A stretch of 16,683 bases of DNA from JAWLHA01 sp041690535 (lineage in GTDB: Bacteria; Pseudomonadota; Gammaproteobacteria; Thiohalomonadales; Thiohalomonadaceae). The position numbers and the translations under genes were made by a program. The DNA lies in NCBI GenBank assembly GCA_041690535.1, contig JAWLHA010000079.1:1-16683 (forward strand), given 5' to 3'. Shown one piece after another: positions 7,598 through 14,817 of the stretch. The notes under the pieces are model-generated. The model was not told where the DNA came from and did not search any database. It saw only the letters and a program-made list of their open reading frames with translations. The number at the start of each line of letters is the position of its first letter. The stretch's first letter is position 1.

Positions 7598-7802
7598 TTG
7601 GAAAATGCTCTCCCGTCTGAAAGAGGCCTTGCGGCCCCGGCATCGGTGCCCGGAGCCCCAGGGGCCGTGTGGGTCAAAGAGGGCTGCCCCAACGGCGACC
7701 CCGGGAACGAAGGGACGTGCCTCACACCGGGTGAAGACACCTGTCATATAGCGCATCGCCCTGCCGCTTCAAGCTGTTGCCCGGAATTACCAACGTTTGC
7801 AA

Positions 7803-7819
7803 GCGCCCCGCTGGGGCGC
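7803..7819. repeat. GC-rich hairpin
   Basis: GCGCCCC and GGGGCGC form a perfect 7-bp stem with loop GCT, followed directly by CCCGGG. It lies just upstream of the dispersed repeat. The other copy of that repeat is also preceded by a GC-rich CCCGGG hairpin (16523-16537), so the hairpin may belong to the same element. Confidence 0.5.
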
Positions 7820-7834
7820 CCGGGATGAATGCAT

Positions 7835-7882
7835 ACTTACATACGGCCGTGCTGTGAGCGACGTAAGTCCTTGAAAGCAGGT
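7835..7882 (+). repeat. Dispersed intergenic repeat, copy 1
   Basis: ACTTAC (7835-7840) and GTAAGT (7863-7868) are complementary and would close a hairpin. The right arm runs on as GTAAGTCCTTGAAAGCAGG. Bases 7856-7882 match 16565-16591 at 26 of 27 positions, and both copies are followed by CATGGATG (7902 here). The two loops differ in sequence and length (22 versus 11 bases), so the stem and the 3' tail are what is conserved. Family unknown. Confidence 0.75.
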
Positions 7883-8150
7883 GCGCTGTGAATACGACCG
7901 ACATGGATGTTGGGGGTAAGCGCAGCAGGTCGCAAGTGTGAAATCCGGGCTAGACTCCGAGAGGGACGGGCTGGAGGGGTTTTACGCGCGCTGTCGCGAC
8001 CGGTGCAAAACCTGACGGACTGGTTCGGTTCTTCCAGGAGAACTGCCGCGGCTGGCCGAATGCCTGGAGGACTCCATTCAGCCGGTGCGGAACGGTGGTG
8101 GGCCCCGGACCGCCCTTCGCTCTTTCGTGTCTGCGGCCTGTGTCCACTGG

Positions 8151-8179
8151 TTGGGGCAGTTGCGTATCCGGCCGATACT
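8151..8179 (+). promoter_or_regulatory. Weak promoter candidate for UbiA-type gene
   Basis: TTGGGG (8151-8156) and GATACT (8174-8179) are separated by 17 bases. Matches to the sigma-70 consensus are only 3 of 6 and 4 of 6. Transcription would begin near 8186 and leave a leader of about 63 bases. Confidence 0.3.
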
Positions 8180-8248
8180 GCACGGCCGAATTGTCGGGCC
8201 CTGGCACGGCCGGCACCTCCGAACTCGTGGACAGGGAGGAACAGTCGC

Positions 8249-9253
8249 ATGGAGAAGGAGACCTCGGTACCGAACCCGCTTGGCAAGGTGAGTGTCGAGA
8301 ATGAGCTCAAGACGCCCGTGGTCATCGACTATGTGCGGATTGCCCGTCTGGACCACTGGTTCAAGAATGTGTTCATGTTGCCTGGCGCAGCGCTGGCACT
8401 CTATTTTCTCGAGGTGCCCTTTTGGAAGGGGATCGGACCTTTTTTGCTGGGCGTATTCAGCACCTGCCTGCTCGCGTCGGCCAATTACGTGATCAATGAG
8501 TGGCTCGATGCCGAGTACGACCGGCACCACCCGCTGAAGAAGAAGCGCCCTTCTGCGCTGGGCAGGATTGAGCGGAAATATGTCTATGCCGAATACCTGC
8601 TGCTGGCCGTTGCCGGGCTCGCCACGGCAGCGGCAGTCTCGTCGCAGTTTGCCACCTTCTCGGTCGCATTCCTGCTCATGGGTGTCGTTTACAATGTGGC
8701 TCCGCTCCGCTCAAAAGACCGGGTGTATTTGGATGTCCTGTCAGAGTCGGTCAACAATCCGCTGCGTTTGCTGCTCGGCTGGGCCTCGGTCGCCAGTGTC
8801 ACTGCCTCACCCTTTCTGCCACCATCTTCCATCGTGCTCGCCTACTGGATGGGAGGGGCTTTCCTCATGGCGGTCAAGCGATACGCGGAATACCGTTTCA
8901 TCGATGACCCCGAAAGAGCAGGTCTGTATCGCCGCTCCTTCAGGTTCTACTCCAGTGAAACGCTCCTGCTTTCCGCTTTCTTCTACGGGCTCTGTTCGGC
9001 TTTCCTGATTGCCGTCTTTCTCATCAAGTACCGCATCGAGTTCCTGTTGAGTACGCCATTGTTTGCCCTGCTGTTCACCTGGTATCTGGCGATTGGTCTG
9101 AAGCCGAAGTCCGTCACCCAACGCCCGGAAAAACTTTACCGCGAGCGGGCGTTCGTCGGCTATGTGCTGGTTCTGGCTCTGCTGGTGGGGCTGTTGTTCG
9201 TGGTCGATCTGCCCTGGCTGCAGATCTTCGTGAAGCGTCTGGAATACCTGTAA
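8249..9253 (+). CDS. UbiA-superfamily decaprenyl-phosphate phosphoribosyltransferase-like protein
   Basis: The 334-residue polytopic membrane protein belongs to the UbiA prenyltransferase superfamily and resembles decaprenyl-phosphate phosphoribosyltransferase (Rv3806c type). That enzyme transfers phosphoribose from PRPP to polyprenyl phosphate. Visible motifs are the N-terminal RLDHWFKN at 33-40 and the first Asp-rich motif NEWLDAEYDRHHP (N83, D87, D91) followed by KKKRP. The second motif is YNVAPLRSKDRVYLDV with D162, then R173 and G177. About eight or nine hydrophobic segments are present. The ATG at 8249 has GGGAGGA eight bases upstream; the in-frame sequence before it is not family-like. 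A HAD phosphatase gene follows after 46 bases, fitting the dephosphorylation step that turns polyprenyl-phosphoryl-ribose-5-phosphate into polyprenyl-phosphoryl-ribose. Superfamily is certain; substrate is inferred from motifs and context. Confidence 0.88.
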   Translation: MEKETSVPNPLGKVSVENELKTPVVIDYVRIARLDHWFKNVFMLPGAALALYFLEVPFWKGIGPFLLGVFSTCLLASANYVINEWLDAEYDRHHPLKKKRPSALGRIERKYVYAEYLLLAVAGLATAAAVSSQFATFSVAFLLMGVVYNVAPLRSKDRVYLDVLSESVNNPLRLLLGWASVASVTASPFLPPSSIVLAYWMGGAFLMAVKRYAEYRFIDDPERAGLYRRSFRFYSSETLLLSAFFYGLCSAFLIAVFLIKYRIEFLLSTPLFALLFTWYLAIGLKPKSVTQRPEKLYRERAFVGYVLVLALLVGLLFVVDLPWLQIFVKRLEYL

Positions 9254-9299
9254 CTGAAACGGCCCGGTTTCCGAACGCGCCTGCGGGCAAGGGGAGCGC

Positions 9300-9962
9300 A
9301 TGGCGGCCAAAGTTGCGGCGATATTCGATCTGGACGGTACCATCACAACCAGGGACACCTACCTGTCCTTCCTCCTGCACTTTCTTGCGGCCCATCCCCA
9401 ACGCGTACTTCGAACCGGGAATCTGCCCCTTGCGGTGGGAATGTACAGCCTCAGGCTGCGTAGCAACCATTGGCTTAAACGGATCTTTCTGGAGTCGGTT
9501 ACGGGCGGGATTCAAGAAGTGGAGATGCGGCGGTGCGTTGAGCCGTTTTTGGCCCGGGTGTTGGACAGAGGTATCCGCCCCGGGGCCGCGGCTGCCATAG
9601 CGCAACATATACGCGCGGGCGATCACTTGGTGCTGGCGACGGCAAGTTTCGATATCTATGCCCAACGGCTGGGCGAGTCCTTGGGTTTTGATGCCGTCTT
9701 GTGCACTCAGACCCAGTGGGATTCAAATCGGCGGCTTTGCCTGCCGGAGACAGCCTTCGAGAACTGCCATGGGGAAGCCAAGCTCGGAAGGGTGAGGACC
9801 TATTTTCAATCGCTGGGGCAGACGTTCCATCACGTCGTCTATTCTGATCACCACTCTGATATTCCGCTTCTTCAGTGGGCGGATCGCGCGATCGCGGTAA
9901 ACCCGACTCGCCGCTTGCGGCAACTGGCTGTGCGATACGGCTATGAGGTACGCAAATGGTAA
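9300..9962 (+). CDS. HAD-IB family phosphatase
   Basis: The 220-residue cytosolic protein has all four HAD motifs. Motif I is FDLDGT with D10 and D12; motif II is ATAS at 113-116. K161 in CHGEAK is motif III, and YSDHHSDIPLL at 181-191 (D183, D187) is motif IV. Between motifs I and II lies a helical cap of the HAD-IB (SerB-like) class. HAD-IB enzymes hydrolyse small phosphate esters. The position 46 bases after the phosphoribosyltransferase-like gene suggests it removes the 5-phosphate from the polyprenyl-phosphoribose product, a job done by a different phosphatase type (Rv3807c, PAP2) in mycobacteria. HAD domains are also found fused to UbiA-type domains in some bacteria, supporting a shared pathway. 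AAGGGG five bases upstream supports this start. Confidence 0.88.
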   Translation: MAAKVAAIFDLDGTITTRDTYLSFLLHFLAAHPQRVLRTGNLPLAVGMYSLRLRSNHWLKRIFLESVTGGIQEVEMRRCVEPFLARVLDRGIRPGAAAAIAQHIRAGDHLVLATASFDIYAQRLGESLGFDAVLCTQTQWDSNRRLCLPETAFENCHGEAKLGRVRTYFQSLGQTFHHVVYSDHHSDIPLLQWADRAIAVNPTRRLRQLAVRYGYEVRKW

Positions 9963-9987
9963 GGCGCCGGCGGGGTTTGTCGTATGG

Positions 9988-10014
9988 GAGCGCTCCTATT
10001 CCAGGTTAGGAATC
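9988..10014. promoter_or_regulatory. Palindrome and inverted repeat next to promoter
   Basis: GGAGCGCTCC (9988-9997) is a perfect 10-base palindrome. It is followed directly by ATTCC (9999-10003) and GGAAT (10010-10014) around six bases. The second pair overlaps the proposed -35 at 10007-10012, so either could be a regulator site. Alternatively the GC palindrome may be part of a transcript end for the HAD gene; no U-tract is present. Confidence 0.35.
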
Positions 10015-10035
10015 GGGGGGCGGCGGGTTTATAAT
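10007..10035 (+). promoter_or_regulatory. Promoter of the SBP-SLT lipoprotein gene
   Basis: TATAAT at 10030-10035 is a perfect -10 and TTAGGA at 10007-10012 is a partial -35 at exactly 17 bases. Transcription would begin near 10042, leaving about 24 bases of leader before the ATG at 10066. The promoter separates this gene from the upstream HAD gene. Confidence 0.6.
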
Positions 10036-10065
10036 CAAGACGTTTTTCCAAAACTTGAACCTGCC

Positions 10066-12159
10066 ATGGCTGTCGACTCCCTAACGAACCACCTCTGGTT
10101 GCGGTTTTCCGGGCTACTGCTGCTCGTTGGTCTGCACTTGTCCCTGGCGGGCTGTAGCCCGGAGCCGGCGGCATCTGAACCCATACGCACGGAAGAGCCG
10201 GGACGTCCTCCTCTTCGGGTTATCACACTGCGGCGGCCCGAGGGGGTGGAGTTTCTCCCACGCAGTGGCTTGCCCGAGTCGGTAGAACGGGATGTGGTCC
10301 GGGCCTATGCCGAATCCGAAGGGCGGGAGGTGGAATTCGTTCCGGTCGAGGGCCTTGAGGAGCTGTTCACGGCGTTGCACGAGGGGAAAGGCGATCTGGC
10401 TGCGGCCAACCTCACGGTCACCGAGTCCCGAAGTGAGGTGGTGGCGTTCACGACCCCCTTGGCCTTTGCTCGGGAGGTTGTGATTGCCCGCAAGGGTGAA
10501 CGTTTCGAAAACGCTCACGGGCTGGGCGGGCGCAAAATTGCCGTGCACGACGGGAGCAGCTTTCAGGAGACCCTGGAGAGCATCAAGAGGCAGCGTTTTC
10601 AGCCACCGTTCGAAATCGTTGCGCTGCCGCCCGGGCTCCCCGACGAGGCGGTGCTTGATGGGGTGGCCGACGGCAGTTATGAACTGACAGTGCTCGACAG
10701 CAACAGTGCCAATGCACTACTCCCCGGCCGGGAGGAGCTACAGGTTGCTCTCTCCTTGAGTAATGTTCGGCCAATCGCCTGGGCTGTACGCCCGACCGAG
10801 GGGGCGTTCCTGGCAAGCCTGAACAAGTACCTGAGCGAGCACCATTTGCTGCAGCCTTCCGACGAACGTTATCTGGACGACCTCAATGCCATCAAAGAGC
10901 GGGGTGTTCTGCGGATGGCGACGCGAAACAACGCGGCCAATTACTTCCTCTGGCGCGGTGAGTTGCTGGGGTTCGAGTATGAACTCCTCAAGCGGTTCGC
11001 GGAGAGCCAGGGGCTGCGCCTCGCCGTGGTGGTACCGCCCGGGCACGATGCGCTGCCCGACTGGGTGCGGGAGGGGCGTGCCGACCTGGCCGCGGCCTCG
11101 CTCACCATTACCGATGAGCGACAGGACAATGGTCTCGCCTTCTCCCGCCCCTACAACAGCGCGTCGGAGTTGCTGGTCACCCGGGCCGATGATCCGGTGC
11201 TGCAAACCCTGGAAGACCTGGCCGGGCGGACTGTCGTCGTCCGCCGCAACAGCAGCTATTGGAAGACGCTGGAGTCGCTGCGTGCCGAAGGGGCGCAGTT
11301 TGTACTCGAGGCGGCACCGGAGGACCTGGAGACCGAGCAGATCATTGATCGGGTGGCGCGTGGCGAGTATGACCTCACTGTGGCCGACAGCCACATCGTG
11401 GATATCGAGATGACTTGGCGGGATGACATTCGCTCCGCCTTCGCTCTGGGGGATAGCCGCCCTCACGGCTGGCTGTTGCGGGCCTCCAATCCAAAGCTGC
11501 GGGAGGCGCTCGACAGCTTTATCAAGAAGGAGTTCCGGGGGCTGTTCTATAACGTCACCCACAAGAAGTATTTCGGCGATCCGAAGCGTGTCCGAGCTCG
11601 CCTGGAGCAGCGGGCCGACGGGGGAGCAGAGGGAGTCCTGTCGCCGTACGACGCGCTGGTGCAGGATTATGCGACGCGCTACGGTCTGGACTGGCGACTG
11701 GTGGTTTCCCAAATGTACCAGGAGAGCCGTTTCGATCCGAAGGCGAAATCCTGGGCCGGGGCCCTGGGGCTGATGCAGGTACTGCCCCGCACGGCCAAGG
11801 AGTTGGGGCTCTCTGACCTGCACGATCCGGAGGTCGGCCTGCATGCCGGGGTCAAGTACCTCGATTGGTTGATGAAGCGCTTCGAACCGGAACTGAACAT
11901 GGCCGAACGCACCTGGTTCGCCTTGGCTGCCTATAACGCGGGGATCGGCCACGTGCGCGATGCGCGTCGGTTGGCGGCGCGCAAAGGATGGGATGCGGAT
12001 CGCTGGTTTGGAAACGTGGAACGGGCCATGCTGTTGCTTTCCGAGCGCGAGTACGCCCGCCAGGCCGCTCATGGTTACGTGCGGGGGCGGGAGCCGGTGG
12101 ATTACGTGCGCCAGATCCGGGACCGGTTCGAGGCATACGTCCGGTTGAGCGCTTCCTGA
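10066..12159 (+). CDS. Lipoprotein with two tandem SBP_bac_3 domains and a lytic transglycosylase (SLT) domain, MltF-like
   Basis: The 697-residue protein starts with a lipoprotein signal, lipobox LAGC with Cys30. Two periplasmic solute-binding domains follow. The first covers roughly residues 45-265 (GDLAAANLTVTESRSEVVAFTTPLAFAREVV, the class 3 binding-protein core). The second covers roughly 275-515 (ADLAAASLTITDERQDNGLAFSRPYNSASELLV). The C-terminal SLT domain begins near 530: catalytic Glu553 in QMYQESRF, GALGLMQV at 565-572 and AYNAG at 622-626. MltF of E. coli cleaves peptidoglycan to 1,6-anhydromuropeptides at the outer membrane but has only one binding domain (about 518 residues); here it is duplicated. 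The ATG at 10066 gives a clean lipoprotein signal and follows a strong promoter. An in-frame upstream start overlaps the HAD gene and disrupts the signal. The reductase gene starts 27 bases after it. Confidence 0.9.
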   Translation: MAVDSLTNHLWLRFSGLLLLVGLHLSLAGCSPEPAASEPIRTEEPGRPPLRVITLRRPEGVEFLPRSGLPESVERDVVRAYAESEGREVEFVPVEGLEELFTALHEGKGDLAAANLTVTESRSEVVAFTTPLAFAREVVIARKGERFENAHGLGGRKIAVHDGSSFQETLESIKRQRFQPPFEIVALPPGLPDEAVLDGVADGSYELTVLDSNSANALLPGREELQVALSLSNVRPIAWAVRPTEGAFLASLNKYLSEHHLLQPSDERYLDDLNAIKERGVLRMATRNNAANYFLWRGELLGFEYELLKRFAESQGLRLAVVVPPGHDALPDWVREGRADLAAASLTITDERQDNGLAFSRPYNSASELLVTRADDPVLQTLEDLAGRTVVVRRNSSYWKTLESLRAEGAQFVLEAAPEDLETEQIIDRVARGEYDLTVADSHIVDIEMTWRDDIRSAFALGDSRPHGWLLRASNPKLREALDSFIKKEFRGLFYNVTHKKYFGDPKRVRARLEQRADGGAEGVLSPYDALVQDYATRYGLDWRLVVSQMYQESRFDPKAKSWAGALGLMQVLPRTAKELGLSDLHDPEVGLHAGVKYLDWLMKRFEPELNMAERTWFALAAYNAGIGHVRDARRLAARKGWDADRWFGNVERAMLLLSEREYARQAAHGYVRGREPVDYVRQIRDRFEAYVRLSAS

Positions 12160-12186
12160 GCGAGCCGTGGCAAATGAGGGGGGGGA

Positions 12187-12729
12187 ATGACGGATTTCAA
12201 CGCGTCACGTCCTCAGGTTTCCGTCTATGTCGCCGCCAGTCTCGATGGGTTCATCGCCGGGGAGAATGGAGAACTGGATTGGTTGCAACGGGTTGAGGCG
12301 GAGGGGGAGGACTACGGGTATCAGACCTTCTTCGAGAGCGTCGATACGCTGATCCTCGGCAGAGGTACCTTCGACAAGGTGCTCGGTTTTGATGCGTGGC
12401 CGTTTTCCGGAAAGCGTGTCGTCGTGCTCACCCATCGCGAGGTGTCGGCGCCCGAGGGGGTCGTAACCCACGGGGGGCAGCTCCGTCCACTGCTGCAGGA
12501 ACTCGCCAATTGGGGGGCGCGCCATGTCTACCTGGATGGAGGGCAAGCCATCCGCCAGGGGCTCGCTGAAGACCTCGTGGATAATCTGACAATCTCCTGG
12601 ATCCCGCTGCTGCTTGGACGTGGGATTCCTCTGTTTCGAGGCTTGGATACCGCTTCGGATTGGGCACTGGGACGCCACCAAGGCTACCCTACCGGACTGG
12701 TACAGGTGACTTACCGCCGACAGCGGTGA
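12187..12729 (+). CDS. Dihydrofolate reductase / RibD C-terminal domain family protein
   Basis: The 180-residue protein is a stand-alone RibD_C/DHFR-fold protein. The N-terminus VSVYVAASLDGFIAGENGELDWL and the later VDTLILGRGTFDKVLGFDAWPFSGKRVVVLTH are typical of the family. So are the C-terminal VYLDGGQAIRQGLAEDLVDNLTISWIPLLLGRGIPLF. The fold binds NADPH; stand-alone members have no agreed substrate and are not the housekeeping FolA. The start ATG at 12187 is preceded by an unusually G-rich GAGGGGGGGGA. The 27-base gap to the transglycosylase gene suggests cotranscription, with no obvious functional connection. Confidence 0.9.
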   Translation: MTDFNASRPQVSVYVAASLDGFIAGENGELDWLQRVEAEGEDYGYQTFFESVDTLILGRGTFDKVLGFDAWPFSGKRVVVLTHREVSAPEGVVTHGGQLRPLLQELANWGARHVYLDGGQAIRQGLAEDLVDNLTISWIPLLLGRGIPLFRGLDTASDWALGRHQGYPTGLVQVTYRRQR

Positions 12730-12863
12730 GGGGCGGCCCGTCTACCCCACCGGGGGCGGTGCGGTCAGGCGCTTTCCCCACCGGCTGTGTCAACCAGGTG
12801 TCTTTGCCTATCTGTCGCTCGTGTTTCTGCTTAGAATCTCGGGAAAACGTACCCTGTCGAAGC

Positions 12864-12904
12864 GTGTCGCGCTGGTTGGGGCTGTTCTCGCGGGACTGCG
12901 ACAC
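12864..12904. repeat. Inverted repeat in gap before small Cys-rich gene
   Basis: GTGTCGC (12864-12870) and GCGACAC (12898-12904) are perfect 7-bp arms with 27 bases between. It sits in the 257-base gap 12730-12986, which holds no other clear feature. A TTGACT at 12925-12930 resembles a -35, but no -10 lies at the right distance. Confidence 0.3.
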
Positions 12905-12972
12905 CAGGAGGGATTCGACATCGGTTGACTCCCGGGGCCTTGGGGCCATCTTTAGGGTATGGATGACCAAAT

Positions 12973-12978
12973 GGAGGG
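12973..12978 (+). promoter_or_regulatory. Shine-Dalgarno of the small Cys-rich gene
   Basis: GGAGGG lies eight bases before the ATG at 12987 and selects it over the in-frame ATG at 12963. Confidence 0.6.
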
Positions 12979-12986
12979 CCTCATCC

Positions 12987-13220
12987 ATGAGCGACTCCCA
13001 TGAAACATCCGGAACGCCCGAACAGAAGGCCTCCGCGGCGCCTCGGGAAGGCAGGAAGAGTCTGAGCATGCACGAGGATGTGCCGATCTGGTACGACTGC
13101 TGCTCCTGTGAGGCGGAGCCCCAGTGGATCGCAGTGGCCGAGGAGCTGGGGATCGACGTCTGCGAGAGCGAGAAGAGAGAGCTGGAGCAGGGCGCGGGCA
13201 GCGGAGAGGCATGCGACTGA
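12987..13220 (+). CDS. Small Cys-rich protein of unknown function (77 aa)
   Basis: I do not recognise this gene. The product, MSDSHETSGTPEQKASAAPREGRKS..., has a Ser/Ala/charged and probably disordered first 27 residues. A more ordered part follows: MHEDVPIWYDCCSCEAEPQWIAVAEELGIDV-type sequence with two Trp. Cysteines are at 38, 39, 41, 59 and 76. The CCxC cluster could bind metal or take part in redox chemistry, but no known motif is matched. The start at 12987 has a GGAGGG ribosome site eight bases upstream. The gene stands alone between the reductase and helicase genes. The good ribosome site and non-repetitive protein favour a real gene. Confidence 0.5.
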   Translation: MSDSHETSGTPEQKASAAPREGRKSLSMHEDVPIWYDCCSCEAEPQWIAVAEELGIDVCESEKRELEQGAGSGEACD

Positions 13221-13354
13221 ACGCATCGGTGCGCTAGCGGCACGCAACGCAGCGCTGGGGATCGCCCGTTTCGGTTCGCTGTTGTTCCCGACGCTTGGTC
13301 CCGGGAGGCTTTAGGGGGGGAGCGCAGCCTCTCCGCACGAGGCGCGGTTTCGTA

Positions 13355-13360
13355 TATCAT
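13355..13360 (+). promoter_or_regulatory. Candidate -10 box of a leaderless promoter (helicase gene)
   Basis: TATCAT (5 of 6 to consensus) ends eight bases before the ATG at 13369, in TATATCATGCGCCCCCATG. No Shine-Dalgarno is present. The layout is like that at 226-238 and again suggests transcription starting at or within a few bases of the start codon. Confidence 0.4.
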
Positions 13361-13368
13361 GCGCCCCC

Positions 13369-14715
13369 ATGACAACGACCTTCTCCGATTTCAATCTTCC
13401 CTCCGAGCTGACGCGCGCACTTGACAAGCTGGGTTTCGAAGAGGCCACGCCAGTGCAAGCCCAGGTGATCCCCTTGGCCATGGAGGGGAAAGACCTCCTG
13501 GTGTCGGCCGCTACCGGCTCAGGCAAGACAGCAGCCTTCCTGCTGCCGATGATGCAGCGTTTCGTCGATTATCCCTCACCCAACACGGGAACCCGGGGGC
13601 TCGTCCTGGTGCCGACCCGGGAGCTGGCCCAGCAGATTTATGATCAGTTCCTCAAGTTGGGGAGTTACACCCGGCTGACCGCAGGAGTGATCACCGGGGG
13701 GACGCCAATGAGCCACCAGGTGGCCACGCTGCGCAAGAACCCCGACATGCTCATAGCCACGCCAGGCCGCCTTCTGGACCATTTGAAGCGGGGTTCGGCG
13801 GACTTGCTGGACCTGGAAGTGCTGGTCGTGGACGAGGCGGATCGGATGCTTGACATGGGGTTTGCCCCCGATGTCGGCACCATCATCGGCCACTGCTCCC
13901 CGGAGAGGCAGTCACTCCTGCTCTCGGCCACTCTCAAGCGCGCGGGGCTCAAACACATCACCGAGCTTATGCTGCGGGATCCAGTCTTGGTCTCGGTGGA
14001 TCCTGCCCGCAGCCAGCCGCGGGAAATTCGCCAGCAGATCATCCTGGCCGACAGCCCCGCGCACAAGCAGGCACTGCTTACCTGGTTGCTCCAGAATGAG
14101 ACTTATGACAAGGCGGTGGTGTTCAGCAATACCCGTGACGGCGCGGTGCGTCTTGGCGAGGCGCTGCAGGGGGATGGTCTGCGCGTGGGCGTGCTCCATG
14201 GTGAGCTCGACCAGCGGGAGCGAAATCGGGTCATCGGGTTGCTGCGCGAGGGGCGAATCAATGTGCTGGTGACGACTGACGTGGTTGCCCGCGGGATCGA
14301 CGTGCCAGGCATGCAGTTGGTGATCAATTTCGACGTACCCCGTAGCGGTGACGATCACCTCCACCGAACCGGGCGAACCGGCCGGGCGGGGGGGCACGGG
14401 CTGGCCGTTACGCTGGTGAGCCACACCGACTGGAACAACATGTCCAGCATCGAGCGCTATCTGCGCCTCGATTTCGAGCGCCGGGTGATCAGCGGGTTGA
14501 AGGCGAAGTTCGAGGGCCCGAAGCGGCTCAAGGGTTCCGGCAAGGCCGCCGGGAGCAAGGCCGGAAAGAAAACCGAGGCCCGAAAAAGCCCGGCACCCAA
14601 GGTGAAGGAGCGTCACCGGGATCGTAAGAACAAGGGAAAACGTCGAGTTCCATCCGCTGCACAAACAGTTGAGGGGGGGCACACACCGCTGCGAAAGAAG
14701 GGGCAAGCCGTGTAG
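13369..14715 (+). CDS. srmB: DEAD-box ATP-dependent RNA helicase, SrmB-like
   Basis: The 448-residue protein has the complete DEAD-box set. These are the Q motif around GFEEATPVQAQVIP (22-35), Walker A AATGSGKT (47-54), PTRELA (82-87), TPGR (131-134), DEAD (155-158) and SAT (186-188). In the second RecA domain ARGIDVPG and HRTGRTGRAG (near 332) are present. The basic C-terminal tail, containing KERHRDRKNKGKRR, closely resembles the E. coli SrmB tail. SrmB assists early assembly of the large ribosomal subunit. Length fits SrmB (about 444 residues). The ATG at 13369 begins MTTTFSDF, as expected for the family, but lacks a ribosome site. Other DEAD-box paralogues (RhlE, DbpA) are less likely because of the tail. 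The gene is followed by a hairpin shared with convergent nhaD. Confidence 0.9.
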   Translation: MTTTFSDFNLPSELTRALDKLGFEEATPVQAQVIPLAMEGKDLLVSAATGSGKTAAFLLPMMQRFVDYPSPNTGTRGLVLVPTRELAQQIYDQFLKLGSYTRLTAGVITGGTPMSHQVATLRKNPDMLIATPGRLLDHLKRGSADLLDLEVLVVDEADRMLDMGFAPDVGTIIGHCSPERQSLLLSATLKRAGLKHITELMLRDPVLVSVDPARSQPREIRQQIILADSPAHKQALLTWLLQNETYDKAVVFSNTRDGAVRLGEALQGDGLRVGVLHGELDQRERNRVIGLLREGRINVLVTTDVVARGIDVPGMQLVINFDVPRSGDDHLHRTGRTGRAGGHGLAVTLVSHTDWNNMSSIERYLRLDFERRVISGLKAKFEGPKRLKGSGKAAGSKAGKKTEARKSPAPKVKERHRDRKNKGKRRVPSAAQTVEGGHTPLRKKGQAV

Positions 14716-14762
14716 CACCTGCCGCTCCCCTTCGCCGCTCCAGACCAGCAACGCCCCGTCAG

Positions 14763-14795
14763 CGTCAGCGCGGGCCATCAATGTCCGCGCTGACG
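14763..14795. terminator. Bidirectional hairpin between helicase and nhaD genes
   Basis: CGTCAGCGCGG (14763-14773) and CCGCGCTGACG (14785-14795) form a perfect 11-bp stem with an 11-base loop. It lies midway between two convergent stop codons. No U-run follows on either strand, so termination strength is uncertain. Confidence 0.6.
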
Positions 14796-14817
14796 ATCAT
14801 CCTTCCCTGGGTAGTTT

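Larger units (their letters stand above)
7598..8248. other. 651-base divergent intergenic region
   Basis: This long gap separates the membrane-protein gene and the UbiA-type gene. It holds a GC hairpin (7803-7819), a copy of a dispersed repeat (7835-7882), an inverted pair GGTTTT/AAAACC (7979-7984 and 8007-8012) and a weak promoter candidate (8151-8179). Open frames extend into it from both flanking genes, but their translations are Arg/Gly/Pro-rich and lack domain features. I see no convincing coding sequence. Confidence 0.6.

Noticed and set aside
7598..7756. 53-residue extension of the GT-C-like membrane protein
   Set aside because: The extra sequence is Arg/Gly-rich and lacks a membrane segment. 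The ATG at 7597 has GGGAGAG upstream.
7835..7882. CRISPR repeat
   Set aside because: Only two copies exist, about 8.7 kb apart. No regular spacing and no cas gene is present.
7907..8248. N-terminal extension of the UbiA-type protein from an upstream ATG
   Set aside because: The added 114 residues are Arg/Gly/Pro-rich without family similarity, while the ATG at 8249 has a good ribosome site and gives the usual length.
10738..12072. Long open frame opposite the SBP-SLT lipoprotein gene (444 codons, minus strand)
   Set aside because: No domain or signal is visible and it lies wholly within a gene with full conserved motifs on the other strand.
13912..14781. Open frame of 289 codons opposite the helicase gene
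   Set aside because: It is the antisense shadow of the DEAD-box gene and shows no recognisable domain.
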